Notes: generated by a model not told the origin, from the sequence alone. Shown: positions 25,732-34,260, counted from the first letter of the stretch. The stretch is DNA of 64,000 bases from Bradyrhizobium diazoefficiens USDA 110 (GCF_000011365.1 NC_004463.1:4636001-4700000), one strand, 5' to 3'. A program made the numbers and translations.

Positions 25732-25759
25732 AAAGCCCGGCCCTCGCGCCGGGCTTTCT
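25732..25759 (+). terminator. Terminator after the SH3-domain gene
   Basis: AAAGCCCGG pairs with CCGGGCTTT across an 8-base loop, followed by CTGTT. It begins 10 bases after the stop. Confidence 0.75.
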
Positions 25760-25883
25760 GTTAGTCGGGTTCCCTGCGCGTACAATTTAAGAAAGTTCTT
25801 CGCGGGCAGATTTCATCGATCGTAATATGTCTACCCAAAGCTGTAAGCATCCACTCGGGGCAGCGGGGCACGGGAGGATGACG

Positions 25884-26162
25884 ATGAGACAGAGCCAGGC
25901 GGAGACGCGCCGCCAAAATGTCGCGAAGCGGTCCATGACGAAAGAGGTCAAGCAGTTGACCGGCTTGATCGCCACACTGCGCGATTCGCTCGAAAGCATC
26001 CACAAGCAGCGGGCGAACGCCAAACTCTCCGGCGCCGAGATGGGTCTTCTCGACGAACGGCGCAACAATCTGCTGCTTACGATCGCGGCCCTGGACGATC
26101 GCCTGTCGGCGGTGCAGGGGCTGATCGATCTCGGCCGTCCGCACATCATCCGCGTCCATTAG
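25884..26162 (+). CDS. Small helical hypothetical protein
   Basis: The ATG at 25884 (MRQSQAETRRQN) has GGGAGG six bases upstream and gives 92 residues. Starts at 25827 and 25878 fit the ribosome site less well. The product is soluble, basic at the N-terminus and almost entirely helical (EVKQLTGLIATLRDSLESIHKQRAN, DERRNNLLLTIAALDDRLSAVQGLI), probably a short coiled coil. No family is recognised. Confidence 0.6.
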   Translation: MRQSQAETRRQNVAKRSMTKEVKQLTGLIATLRDSLESIHKQRANAKLSGAEMGLLDERRNNLLLTIAALDDRLSAVQGLIDLGRPHIIRVH

Positions 26163-26379
26163 CGGAGTTCGGAGGTGGCGCGATCGGTTCCGTTGCTGAT
26201 GTGACGGGCCGGCCCCCAGCTGCCGAACGCGGCACGCGTTCGATCCGGTCACCCGGCTGCGGGTGCGCCGGTGCGATGCTGCCTGCGGATGGCACCAAAT
26301 TGCCACGCTCCCGGCGAATTGCCGCCAAAGCCCGCTGCCACGAGGAAGCGGGTGCAGGGGCAACGCAAGGGGACACGCA

Positions 26380-26559
26380 TTGGCCTACAAAATGATCGCA
26401 GAACGCGACAACGAGAAGTACAGTTTCGCCCGCGAGAGCCGCCTGCTCATCGTGGCGAAGGCAAGGGTGTGGGCGAGCGAGGGATGGCGGGTCGTCATCA
26501 CCGACCAGGACGGCAAGGCCTACGCGCCGCCCGAATTCGATCAATTGCTGGCGGCGTGA
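26380..26559 (+). CDS. Small hypothetical protein, probable TTG start
   Basis: The conserved-looking frame begins at a TTG (26380) preceded by AAGGGGAC, giving 60 residues (MAYKMIAERDNEKYSFARE). The end reads VVITDQDGKAYAPPEFDQLLAA. An ATG at 26392 is the alternative. Codon use is coding-like, and the KYSFARES-x-LLIVAKARVWASEGW stretch is amphipathic. I cannot assign a family. It lies 27 bases before a cytochrome-like gene and may be cotranscribed. Confidence 0.6.
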   Translation: MAYKMIAERDNEKYSFARESRLLIVAKARVWASEGWRVVITDQDGKAYAPPEFDQLLAA

Positions 26560-26586
26560 CCGCAAGACGGGGCTAGGGGACGACAT

Positions 26587-26952
26587 TTGACTTCGCACTT
26601 TCGGCCAGGGCGCGACCTGATCGCGCCCCTGATGATTCTCGCAGCCGCCGCCGCACTGACGGCGACGGTCGCATCCGCTCAAAATCTCGATGCCGGCAAG
26701 TCGGCCGAAAAGCTGTTTGCCGATGGTTGCGCGACCTGCCACCGGAGCCCGCGCGGTCTTGCCAAGGGGCGCTTCAGCCTGACGCTGTCATGGTTCCTGA
26801 AGGACCACTACGCGACCAGCTCTGACTCCGCCAAGGCGCTCGCCGCGTATCTGGAGTCCGTCGATGCGCCGCCACCGCGAGCCGCGGCCAAGCCCGGCGC
26901 AAAATCCTCCCGATCCGCGCCGCGTCCGCCCAAGCCAGTGACAAGCCAGTAG
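26587..26952 (+). CDS. Cytochrome c-like protein lacking an obvious distal ligand
   Basis: The start is TTG at 26587 and the product has 121 residues, with an export signal (LIAPLMILAAAAALTATVASAQ). One haem c site, CATCH, occurs about residue 49 in KLFADGCATCHRSPRGLAKG. Compared with the single-haem protein at 38417, whose NMPN segment can supply the distal Met, the loop before the last helix is shortened here (FLKDHYATSSDSAKALAAYL) and has no Met. The Pro/Lys/Ser-rich tail is disordered. It may be a five-coordinate or His-ligated haem protein, or a degenerate one. Confidence 0.7.
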   Translation: MTSHFRPGRDLIAPLMILAAAAALTATVASAQNLDAGKSAEKLFADGCATCHRSPRGLAKGRFSLTLSWFLKDHYATSSDSAKALAAYLESVDAPPPRAAAKPGAKSSRSAPRPPKPVTSQ

Positions 26953-26973
26953 CCAGCGCCGACAAAAAGGTCG

Positions 26974-27543
26974 CTATCCGCGCCGATAGGTCTCCGCGAT
27001 CAGCCGGCCGTGCACGGCGCGCAGTTCGGCGTTCATGCGCGTCTGTCCGGTCGTGACATAGGACAGCCAGGCGCCGTCGGCGGCGAGGCGCACGACATGG
27101 AGCTCCGGCGTGCCGTCGGTCGCGCGATGCCGCTTCAGGCGTGCCTTCATCCAGTCGTTCCAGAGCCGGCGCAGTGACGGATCGGTGACGACCACCATGC
27201 TCAGCGCCGCCCAGGGCGTGGTGAAGCCGAACGCCTTGCCGATGAACACCGCATTGACATAGGCGCGGGTAAAGCTGCCGCGCGGCTTGGGATCGGTTTC
27301 GATTGCGGCGTCGATCTCGGCATCGACGCGGGCGAGCAGATCGGCGAACAGGCCCTCGATCAGCGCCTGCTTGCTGCCGAAGTGATGAAACAGGCCGCCC
27401 TTGGTGACGCCGGCCGCCGCCGCCACGGCCTGCACCGTGATGCCGGAGACGCCATGGTCCGTGGCAATGGCCGCAGCGTGGTCGAGCAGGGCGCGCCGCA
27501 CCTGCTCGGGCTGCTTGGCGCGGCTATAGGCGCTGGCCGGCAT
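26974..27543 (-). CDS. TetR family regulator of the SMR efflux gene
   Basis: This 189-residue protein starts at the ATG at 27543 (MPASAYSRAKQPEQVRRAL), overlapping the stop of the SMR gene by one base. The longer open frame is an artefact. Its helix-turn-helix is LLDHAAAIATDHGVSGITVQAVAAAAGVTKGGLFHHFGSKQALIEGL. The C-terminal half is a TetR_C-type ligand domain. It is cotranscribed downstream of the efflux gene and probably represses its own operon through the palindrome at 27916. Confidence 0.88.
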   Translation of the reverse strand: MPASAYSRAKQPEQVRRALLDHAAAIATDHGVSGITVQAVAAAAGVTKGGLFHHFGSKQALIEGLFADLLARVDAEIDAAIETDPKPRGSFTRAYVNAVFIGKAFGFTTPWAALSMVVVTDPSLRRLWNDWMKARLKRHRATDGTPELHVVRLAADGAWLSYVTTGQTRMNAELRAVHGRLIAETYRRG

Positions 27544-27887
27544 CAGTGCACCGTCGTCTCCGAGAACAGGTTGATGATGACGACGCCGGATACGATCAAC
27601 CCGATGCCGACGAACGCCGCGGCGTCGAGCATCTGGCGGAATAGCACGAAGGAGACGGTGGCGGTCAGGATGATGCCGACCCCGCCCCAGATCGCATAGG
27701 CGATGCTCAGGGGGATCACCCGGATCGCGACCGACAGCGCGTAGAACGAGGCGACGTAGAACAGGACCATGGCGAGCGTCGGCCACGGCCGCGTGAACTG
27801 TGCGGATTGCTGCAGGAAGGCGGACGCGATGACCTCGGAGACGATGGCGAGGGCAAGCGCGGTGTAGGCATTGAAGGCGGAGGTCAT
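27543..27887 (-). CDS. Small multidrug resistance (SMR) family transporter
   Basis: With the ATG at 27887 (MTSAFNAYTALALAIVSEV) the protein has 114 residues and four membrane helices. The essential glutamate is in helix 1 (AIVSEVIASAFLQQS), and the conserved region SLSIAYAIWGGVGIILTATVSFVLF is typical of SMR proteins. These dimers export cationic biocides or guanidinium with proton antiport. Additional N-terminal residues in the longer frame would not be membrane-compatible. It is the first gene of a two-gene operon with its TetR regulator. Confidence 0.9.
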   Translation of the reverse strand: MTSAFNAYTALALAIVSEVIASAFLQQSAQFTRPWPTLAMVLFYVASFYALSVAIRVIPLSIAYAIWGGVGIILTATVSFVLFRQMLDAAAFVGIGLIVSGVVIINLFSETTVH

Positions 27888-27915
27888 GGCGGGCTCGGGC
27901 GTAGCGCAGGAAAGA

Positions 27916-27927
27916 TACCGCGCGGTA
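27916..27927. promoter_or_regulatory. Palindromic operator upstream of the SMR-tetR operon
   Basis: TACCGCGCGGTA is a perfect 12-bp palindrome, 29 bases upstream of the SMR start, with GGTATG continuing the symmetry in part. Position and type fit the TetR regulator of the same operon. Confidence 0.6.
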
Positions 27928-28100
27928 GGTATGTTTAGCACGTGGAACATCGCTCTGCCGGTAGCTGCTATCACATGTGAGTGACGAGGGTGCGACACGG
28001 ACGCGGACGTGATGTTCCGCGGTCTGTCGCCGATGACGCGCAGCCGCCGCGCGATGAATCGCGCAGCGGCTCAATGGCATCGCGGCGGCTCGACGTGGCG

Positions 28101-28766
28101 TCAGTTGATCCGCACGGAGAGTTCGACATCCTCGGCAAAGGCCGTGGAGATGTAGCCGCTGCCGGGCATGCGCACGCGCGCGAGATAGTCGGGGCTGTCG
28201 TCGGCATTGTCGGCGACGATGATCGCGCCCGGCTTGAGATGGCCCTCGACCAGATCCAGGATCTCAGGGTAGAGCGCCTTGGCGCCGTCGAGCAGCACGA
28301 GATCGATCGTGTCAGGGAGATCGGCCTTGAGCGTCTTCAGCGCATCCCCTTCGCGGATTTCGACGAGATCGAGCAGCCCGCCGGCCGAGAGGTTGTCGCG
28401 TGCCCGCGCTGCCTTGGACGGCTCGAACTCGCTGGTGATGAGACGGCCGCCGCCATTATCGCGCAGGCCCGCGGCGAGGTGCAGGGTCGAGATGCCGAAG
28501 GAGGTGCCGAACTCGACGATCGTTCTGGCGCGGGAGCTGCGCGCCAGCATGTAGAGCAGGGCGCCGGTCTCGCGGGATACCGCGAGCGGGACGTCCTTCA
28601 GGCGTCCGTAGAGGTCGGCGTAATCGGTCTTGCTTCGCATCATCCGCGCCCGGTCGGCGTCGGACAAATCGGCGACGGCTGCGAGCGTTGCGCCCCGTGT
28701 TGCCTCGGCCTCGAGGAACAGGCGGTCCAGCAGCGGCGCAAGCGATGTGATGGTTGGGGTGGTCAT
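28101..28766 (-). CDS. O-methyltransferase (class I, SAM-dependent)
   Basis: The ATG at 28766 (MTTPTITSLAPLLDRLF) gives 221 residues. The family pattern is clear: SRETGALLYMLARSSRARTIVEFGTSFGISTLHLAAGL contains the SAM-binding glycine loop, LITSEFEP holds the acidic ribose-binding residue, and DLVLLDGAKALYPEILDLV is the metal-binding region. This resembles caffeoyl-CoA/catechol O-methyltransferases, though the substrate is unknown. It is divergent from a TetR gene that starts 97 bases away. That gap contains ACGA-N5-TCGT at 28819-28831, a possible operator. Confidence 0.87.
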   Translation of the reverse strand: MTTPTITSLAPLLDRLFLEAEATRGATLAAVADLSDADRARMMRSKTDYADLYGRLKDVPLAVSRETGALLYMLARSSRARTIVEFGTSFGISTLHLAAGLRDNGGGRLITSEFEPSKAARARDNLSAGGLLDLVEIREGDALKTLKADLPDTIDLVLLDGAKALYPEILDLVEGHLKPGAIIVADNADDSPDYLARVRMPGSGYISTAFAEDVELSVRIN

Positions 28767-28863
28767 TCGTTGCCTCCAGGGTTCGCGAAGAAGCGCGTGC
28801 TTGCGCGAAGACTGAAATACGACTAATTCGTCGCATTTCCTATTCGCATTCCCCAGGCGCGCC

Positions 28864-29508
28864 ATGGCCGATCGTCGAAGCCGTTCAATTTCCTCGCGAA
28901 AGCAGCCGCAACAGGCCCGCTCCACGGGGCTTGTGGCGGCCATTCTGGATGCGGCTGTTCAGGTCCTGGCGAAGGAGGGCGCGCAGCGTTTCACGACGGC
29001 GCGGGTGGCCGAGCGGGCCGGGGTGAGCGTCGGATCGCTCTATCAATATTTTCCGAACAAGGCGGCGATCCTGTTCCGCCTCCAGCGCGACGAGTGGCAA
29101 CGCACGAGCGAGCTCTTGCGCGGCATCCTCGCGGACCGGGCAAAGCCGCCGCCGGCGCGGCTGCGCGCGCTGGTCCACGCTTTCATTCGCTCCGAGTGCG
29201 AGGAGGCTGCGATCCGCACGGCGCTCAGCGACGCCGCGCCGCTCTATCGCGATGCGCCCGAGGCACACGATGCGCGGGCCGCCGGCAAGGGCATCGTCGC
29301 GGCCTTCATGCGGGAGGCGCTGCCCAAGGCATCGGATGCGACGCGCGCTGTCGCCGGCGAACTAATCACGACGACGCTGAGCGAGGTCGGCAAGCGCTTC
29401 TCGGAGACGCCGCGCAGCGCGGCGGAGATCGCGCGCCATGCCGAGGGGCTCGCCGACATGTTCTGCGCCTATCTCGGCGAGCTGGCACGACGCCGAGATC
29501 AATGCTGA
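28864..29508 (+). CDS. TetR family transcriptional regulator
   Basis: This 214-residue protein has its helix-turn-helix at about residues 25-70 (ILDAAVQVLAKEGAQRFTTARVAERAGVSVGSLYQYFPNKAAILF). The rest is an all-helical ligand domain (PPARLRALVHAFIRSECEEAAIRTALSDAAPLYR). It is divergent from the O-methyltransferase gene and is the obvious candidate for its control. The N-terminus carries a basic tail (MADRRSRSISSRKQPQQ). Confidence 0.88.
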   Translation: MADRRSRSISSRKQPQQARSTGLVAAILDAAVQVLAKEGAQRFTTARVAERAGVSVGSLYQYFPNKAAILFRLQRDEWQRTSELLRGILADRAKPPPARLRALVHAFIRSECEEAAIRTALSDAAPLYRDAPEAHDARAAGKGIVAAFMREALPKASDATRAVAGELITTTLSEVGKRFSETPRSAAEIARHAEGLADMFCAYLGELARRRDQC

Positions 29509-29600
29509 CATCCGCGTTTGCAGCCCAATATCGTTTCGGATTTCGCCGGATGATGAGGTAGCCTCGCATCATCCTTCGTCCAGCCGTCGAGCGCCGCGCC

Positions 29601-30242
29601 ATGCATGTCCTCCGTCCCCAATTCCGCATCGAGAAGCAGCGCGCGCTGGAATTCGCTGGGCAACGCGGCTTCGGCGTGATCGTGGCGGCGGATGAGCGCG
29701 GCCCGCGCGCCTCGCACGTCCCGTTCGTGCTGGATCAGCGCGACGGGCAAGCTATCGTGCAGGTCCATCTCGCGGCCAGAAATCCGCTCGTGCCGCTTGC
29801 GGATGGTACCAGGCGTTTCCTGCTGATCGTTGCCGGCGACGATGCCTACATCTCCAACGACTGGTATTCCTCGCGCGACAACGTCTCGACCTGGCTCTAC
29901 GAGGCGGTGCACCTGTCGGGCGTGGCGCATCTGCGCGGGCTCGACGAGAACCGCGGGCACGGCGATGCGCTGCTCGCGGTCGCCGAGGCGCGGTTGCCGA
30001 AGCAGCCCTGGGACCTCGCGCAGATGGAGCCGGACAAGCGCGAGAGCATGTTGGCTGCGATCCGCGTCATCGATCTCGTGGTGGACCAAATCGAGGGGCA
30101 GGCCAAGCTTAACCAGCACAAGAGCGATGCGGACCATGTCGCGGTCGCCGACCACCTGGCGAGGTCGGAGGAGACCGTGCACCGGCGGCTGGCGCGGAAA
30201 ATGCAGGCGCTGCGGCCGGAGCTTGGGTATGAGATGCCCTAG
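29601..30242 (+). CDS. PaiB-type FMN-binding protein
   Basis: This 213-residue protein starts MHVLRPQFRIEKQRALEFAG. It matches the FMN-binding PaiB/negative transcriptional regulator family throughout: ASHVPFVLDQ, VQVHLAARNPLVPLADG, ISNDWYSSRDNVSTWLYEAVHLSG (the family hallmark) and KLNQHKSDADHVAVADHL. In Bacillus PaiB is linked to protease and sporulation control. Alphaproteobacterial members are usually annotated only as FMN-binding split-barrel proteins. It follows the TetR gene by 92 bases. Confidence 0.88.
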   Translation: MHVLRPQFRIEKQRALEFAGQRGFGVIVAADERGPRASHVPFVLDQRDGQAIVQVHLAARNPLVPLADGTRRFLLIVAGDDAYISNDWYSSRDNVSTWLYEAVHLSGVAHLRGLDENRGHGDALLAVAEARLPKQPWDLAQMEPDKRESMLAAIRVIDLVVDQIEGQAKLNQHKSDADHVAVADHLARSEETVHRRLARKMQALRPELGYEMP

Positions 30243-30249
30243 ACTTGTC

Positions 30250-30326
30250 GCCCGGATGGAGTGCAGCGAAATCCGGGGGCTAACCGCGCGGCGCCAGTCC
30301 CGGGTTACGCTGCGCTCCATCCGGGC
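30250..30326. repeat. Dispersed palindromic repeat (CCCGGATGGAGYGCAGCG type)
   Basis: Arms CCCGGATGGAGTGCAGCGAA and TTACGCTGCGCTCCATCCGGG are inverted copies separated by about 35 bases. The same family occurs at 36524-36600, and one half is left at about 45602-45640. It lies between the PaiB-like gene and pdxY. Confidence 0.75.
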
Positions 30327-30441
30327 TGCGCTTGCTACCCTTGCCTCGCTCGGCATTTGACCTTACGGACCGCCCTATGCTCGTCATCTCCATTCAAAGC
30401 CAGGTGGTCCACGGCCATGTCGGCAACAGCGCGGCCGCCTA

Positions 30442-31559
30442 TTACCCGGAATCAGAGCTGAGTGATACGGCGGCCTTTGAAACGGCGTTGACGGACCTTT
30501 TTCTTGGTCCAGACGAAGGGCTCGGCTCTGTCGTTGTATGCGTTGACGTAGGCATCGATGTGTTCCTGAAGCTGCTTGAGGCTCGTGAAGGAGGTGCCGC
30601 TGAGCGACTGCCCCTGCAAGATGGAAAACCATACTTCGACCTGATTGAGCCATGACGCACTTGTCGGCGTGAAATGAAATTGCACGTTGGGGTGGGCCTT
30701 GAGCCAGTCCTCGTTCTTTTTATGGGTGTTGAGGTTGTCGAGGATGACGTGAAGCTTGCGGTTCGGAAAAGTCGCGGTGACGCTGTTCATGAAATCGAGA
30801 AACTCGACGCGGCGCCGGCGTTTTGAATGGGTCGCGATGATCTTTCCGGTGGCGACTTCGAGCGCCGCAAACAATGTTGTGGTGCCATGCCGCTTGTAAT
30901 CGTGGCTTTGGCCGGTTAAGGCGCGGCCATTGGGCAACTTCAGATAACCCTGCGCTCGCTCCAAAGCCTGGATCGAGGGCTTCTCGTCCACGCACAGCAC
31001 AATGGCCTTCGCCGGCGGCGCGACATAGAGGCCGACAACATCGGCGGCTTTGGCCGTAAAGTTCGGGTCGTTGCTCTCGCACCAGGACTTGCGAGCCACC
31101 AGGTCAATCTTGTGGCTGCGCAGGAACCGCCAGACATATTGGACATCGACATCGCCCAGCGCCTCGGCCAGCAGGGGGCCGGTCCAGCGCGCAAACCCTT
31201 GCGGTGGCGGCTTATCCAGCAGCTTCAGAATCCGCTTGTCGGTCGTCTTCGTATAGATCGGCTGCTTGCCAGGCCGCGGCTTGTCTTGCAGCCCTTCAAG
31301 GCCATGGTCGGCATAGCGATGCCGCCAAAGGCTGACAATCCGCGGCTGGACCCCAACTTCCTTGGCGATCGACCGGGTGCTGCGCCCATCCGCCGCCAAC
31401 AGAACTATCCGCGCCCGCTTCAAATCGCGCTGCAACGTCACCGGTGAGCGACAGCACGCCTCAAGCACCTTGCGATCTTTCCTCGAAAGGTGGACTTCTC
31501 TTGCTTCGGGTATCATCCCGACCTTGAATCACGACTCACGTTCCAAGAAAAGTGGGTAC
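30442..31559 (-). mobile_element. IS630-family insertion sequence
   Basis: The element is 1,118 bp, flanked by TA at 30440-30441 and TA at 31560-31561, the target duplication expected of IS630/Tc1/mariner elements. The ends are imperfect inverted repeats: both carry TACCC at positions 2-6 and GTGA at positions 21-24. It contains one intact transposase gene reading opposite to the host pdxY. Confidence 0.9.
30452..31516 (-). CDS. IS630 family transposase
   Basis: This 354-residue DDE transposase looks intact. The N-terminal helix-turn-helix region includes RDLKRARIVLLAADGRSTRSIAKEVGVQPRIVSLWRHRY. The catalytic residues appear as the first Asp in IVLCVDEKPSIQAL, the second in HVILDNLNTHK and the Glu in PTSASWLNQVEVWFSIL. 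The gene ends only 10 bases from one end of the element. Because no residues are missing, the element may still be mobile. Both regulators of pdxY expression and the enzyme itself are affected by its presence. Confidence 0.95.
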   Translation of the reverse strand: MIPEAREVHLSRKDRKVLEACCRSPVTLQRDLKRARIVLLAADGRSTRSIAKEVGVQPRIVSLWRHRYADHGLEGLQDKPRPGKQPIYTKTTDKRILKLLDKPPPQGFARWTGPLLAEALGDVDVQYVWRFLRSHKIDLVARKSWCESNDPNFTAKAADVVGLYVAPPAKAIVLCVDEKPSIQALERAQGYLKLPNGRALTGQSHDYKRHGTTTLFAALEVATGKIIATHSKRRRRVEFLDFMNSVTATFPNRKLHVILDNLNTHKKNEDWLKAHPNVQFHFTPTSASWLNQVEVWFSILQGQSLSGTSFTSLKQLQEHIDAYVNAYNDRAEPFVWTKKKVRQRRFKGRRITQL

Positions 31560-32313
31560 TATGCCATGCAGGCGGAGGGCGTGAACGTCGCGGCGGTGCC
31601 GACGACGTTGCTGTCGAACCATCCACGCTATCCGAGCCTGCGCGGGCGGGTGCTGGAGACCGAGCTCGTCGCCGATCTCCTGAAAGGCGTGGAGGAGCGC
31701 GATCTCGTCGACGAGGCCGCGGTGCTCGTCACCGGCTATCTCGGCTCGCCCGGCAATGCCGCCGTTGTCGCCGATTTCGTCGAGCGCGCCTTGAACCGCA
31801 ATTCCAAGCTCGTCTATCTCTGCGATCCCGTGATCGGGGACGACGGCCGCGTCTATGTCGCCGACGGCATTCTGGACGTGGTGCGGCACCGCCTGCTGCC
31901 GGCGGCGAACCTGACCACGCCGAACCAGTTCGAGCTCGAGCTGCTCTCGGGCATCACGATCGCGGACGCTCAGGACTTGCGTGCGGCGTGCGCAGCGCTG
32001 GCGGGGACCGGCCGCATCGACGTCGTCGCCACCGGTTGCACACTCGCGGATACGCCGGACGGGCAGGTGGAGACGATCCTCTGCGCCGACGGGCAATTGT
32101 CGCGCTTTGCGACGCCGCGCCTGCCGATCCGCCCCTATGGCACCGGCGATCTCCTCTCCGGCCTGATCGCGGCGCATCTCGCCAAGGGAAAGGCGATGGA
32201 GGCGGCGGTGCGGCTCGCGGTCGAGACCATCTTTGCCGTGCTGGTGCGTACGCAGGAAGCGGGATCAGCCGAGATGCGTCTCGTGCCGCTGCCGACGCGG
32301 AAGCCGTAACGGT

Positions 32314-33600
32314 TCAGGTCGCCCGCTTGCCGGCCGATTGCGCCGACTTCTGCGGCTTCGCCTTCTCACGCGCGGCCTGTGCCTTTGGCGGCTTGGCGCT
32401 GGCCATGGCCCGCATCTTCTTCGGCCTGGCGTTGGCGGCTTCCCTGCGGTCTGCCGAGCCACGCTTCGAGACATATTCCGCGCCGTCGACCGGGCCGACA
32501 TGCGGCGGATCGCGGCCGAGATAGGGCCGGCCGATGCCGAGCGCCTTGCCGTTGGCATCGACCCATTTCCACAGCACCTCGGTCGAGACCCAGCGCTGCG
32601 CGCGGTTGTTGCCGGCGGTCGAGACGATGTCGGCGGCCATGCCGTGGCCGTAGCCGCCGCGCGTGCTGCCGCCATGATAGGAGCGGTCTGAGGCGGCCTT
32701 CAGGCCGCTCGCGATCGACTGGCGATAGTCGTCGCGGAACGCGCTGGTGATCCCCGGCGAGAGGCCGGCGGCTTCCGCCGCGAGCAGCGTGCGGAACAGC
32801 TTGCGCTTAAAACTCTTGTCCATGCCGCCGATGACGTAATCCATCATCGACATGCCGGCGTGCTCGGCCGCCTTCGGATCCTTCCAGCCGAAGTCCTCGT
32901 CGACCAGCTTCGTGAAGCTGCGCATCACTGTGACCATCTTGCCCCTGCGCTTGACGGTGACGGCGCGGCGCTCCTCGACCTTGATCGAATCCTCCTTGGG
33001 AGTGCGCTGGTAGAGCGCCCAGAGATAGCGGTCGATGCACGCATCCATCACGAAGCATTCGTCGAGCACGGCAACGGTGTCGGCGGACGGCGAGGCCTTG
33101 CTCTCGGTTGCGGCCGGCCCGGTCGCGATCGCCGCGGGCGACAGCGCGTCGGTCGCCACGATCTCGGTGGGATCGGCGGATGCGAGCTTGACGGGCTCCT
33201 GCACCGGTACGGCCTCGCTGACGACGGGCGCCGGCTCGGGCAAGATCTGCGGCGCGGGCGACGTGCTCGGCAAGATCAGCGCGGGATCGGCCGAGGCGAG
33301 CTTGATGGCGGGGGCGGGCACTTCGAGCACTGCTGCTTCAGCGCTTGCCGGCTCAGGGGCTTGAGCCACCGCTGCGGCGATGTCGGCGGTCAGGGCGATG
33401 CCATCTTCGATGGTCGCAGCGCGCGGGACGTCGGCGAGGTCGAGGCGGCCGAGATCCTTTGCGCGTGAGACGGTTGCTGCATTGGCGCCGCTGTTCTCGA
33501 TGAGGGCAGGGGCATAGGCGGACAGAGAGAGCGCCAGCCAGCCGGCCATGACGGCCGAGGGGCATGCGACTGCCACCAGAAGAGACCGCCGATCGTCCAT
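32314..33600 (-). CDS. M15-type (DD-peptidase-like) envelope protein with long linker
   Basis: The ATG at 33600 (MDDRRSLLVAVACPSAVMAG) starts a signal or anchor helix; the open frame before it is not coding. The product has 428 residues. A 130-residue Ala/Pro-rich linker with repeated KLASADP segments precedes the C-terminal domain. That domain has the zinc motifs of M15/hedgehog-type peptidases: SAFRDDYRQSIASG, GGYGHGMAADIVS (His and Asp ligands) and DPPHVGPVDGAEY (third ligand). A basic tail (PKKMRAMASAKPPKAQ) ends it. It probably trims or binds peptidoglycan in the periplasm. Confidence 0.78.
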   Translation of the reverse strand: MDDRRSLLVAVACPSAVMAGWLALSLSAYAPALIENSGANAATVSRAKDLGRLDLADVPRAATIEDGIALTADIAAAVAQAPEPASAEAAVLEVPAPAIKLASADPALILPSTSPAPQILPEPAPVVSEAVPVQEPVKLASADPTEIVATDALSPAAIATGPAATESKASPSADTVAVLDECFVMDACIDRYLWALYQRTPKEDSIKVEERRAVTVKRRGKMVTVMRSFTKLVDEDFGWKDPKAAEHAGMSMMDYVIGGMDKSFKRKLFRTLLAAEAAGLSPGITSAFRDDYRQSIASGLKAASDRSYHGGSTRGGYGHGMAADIVSTAGNNRAQRWVSTEVLWKWVDANGKALGIGRPYLGRDPPHVGPVDGAEYVSKRGSADRREAANARPKKMRAMASAKPPKAQAAREKAKPQKSAQSAGKRAT

Positions 33601-33924
33601 GATCCCTGCCTCCAAACGGTTCTGTTCGAACGCGTCTCGTCGAACAGTCTTGCACAGAAAGGCACGCAGCGCGTCGATTGTTCGGAGGACGGTGTGGCGG
33701 CGCAATGGCGCAAATGGCTGAAAACGGGCTTTTCCGGCGGGTGTTGCGAAGATGCAACGCGAGTTCCATTGTGGCTTCGTGGGGCTTTGGAGCGGGAAAT
33801 GGCCTGCAAATGCTGCGTTCATTGTCGTCAAATTGAGCCGGCTGAATTTACTCAATCTTGGATTGAGGTCTGGCATCTCTCTCGCACCGGTAACGTCCGG
33901 TATTCGCTGGGAAGGACACGAGTT
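33601..33924. other. Intergenic region between divergent M15-type and Flp pilin genes
   Basis: About 320 bases with no convincing gene. It must contain the promoters of both flanking genes. The segment 33825-33880 is AT-richer (TCAAATTGAGCC, TTTACTCAATCTTGGATTG), which is the best place for the pilin promoter. Confidence 0.45.
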
Positions 33925-34095
33925 TTGAAATTGAAATGCCTGTTGGCCGACTTTGCCGCCGATGAATCCGGCGCCACCGCGATCGAATACGGCCTGATCG
34001 CAGCGGGGATCGCGCTTGCGATCATCGAGATCATCTACGCGCTCGGCACCAATCTCGTTGCGAAGCTGCAATCGCTGGCGACCGCGCTGAAATAA
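33925..34095 (+). CDS. Flp family type IVb pilin, TTG start
   Basis: A 56-residue Flp-type pilin encoded alone. The frame has no suitable ATG. The TTG at 33925 follows GGGAAGGACACG and yields MKLKCLLADFAADESGATAIEYGLIAAGIALAIIEII. The prepilin motif is G-ATAIEYG with the conserved Glu five residues into the mature part. Flp pilins assemble into Tad pili for adhesion, but no Tad machinery genes are in this window. It is therefore either an extra pilin exported by a distant Tad system or a remnant with another role. Confidence 0.85.
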   Translation: MKLKCLLADFAADESGATAIEYGLIAAGIALAIIEIIYALGTNLVAKLQSLATALK

Positions 34096-34260
34096 AATCA
34101 TCCGTCATGCTGAGGCGCGAGGCGTGCGGGCGGCCGACCCGCGCTTCGTGACGATCATGATGCGCCCCCTCTCACAGGGCCGGGTAGGCTCGTCTGTGCG
34201 CATCGTCTGGACGCGGTGTTTTCGCTGCAACCTTGCGGCGGCTTGCGCGTTGGTGCGGCC

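Larger units (their letters stand above)
30377..32309 (+). pseudogene. pdxY: Pyridoxal kinase gene interrupted by an IS630-type element
   Basis: The 5' fragment (30377-30441) reads MLVISIQSQVVHGHVGNSAA, the conserved start of PdxY. After the insertion, the rest resumes in frame at 31562 with AMQAEGVNVAAVPTTLLSNH. It continues with CDPVIGDDGRVYV, NLTTPNQFELELLSGI and the ATP-site motif RPYGTGDLLSGLIAAHLAKG to the stop at 32309. Removing the insertion plus one TA copy restores an uninterrupted 270-residue frame with no other defect. PdxY salvages pyridoxal to PLP. A truncated product could start at the ATG at 31566 but would lack the first strand. Confidence 0.93.
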
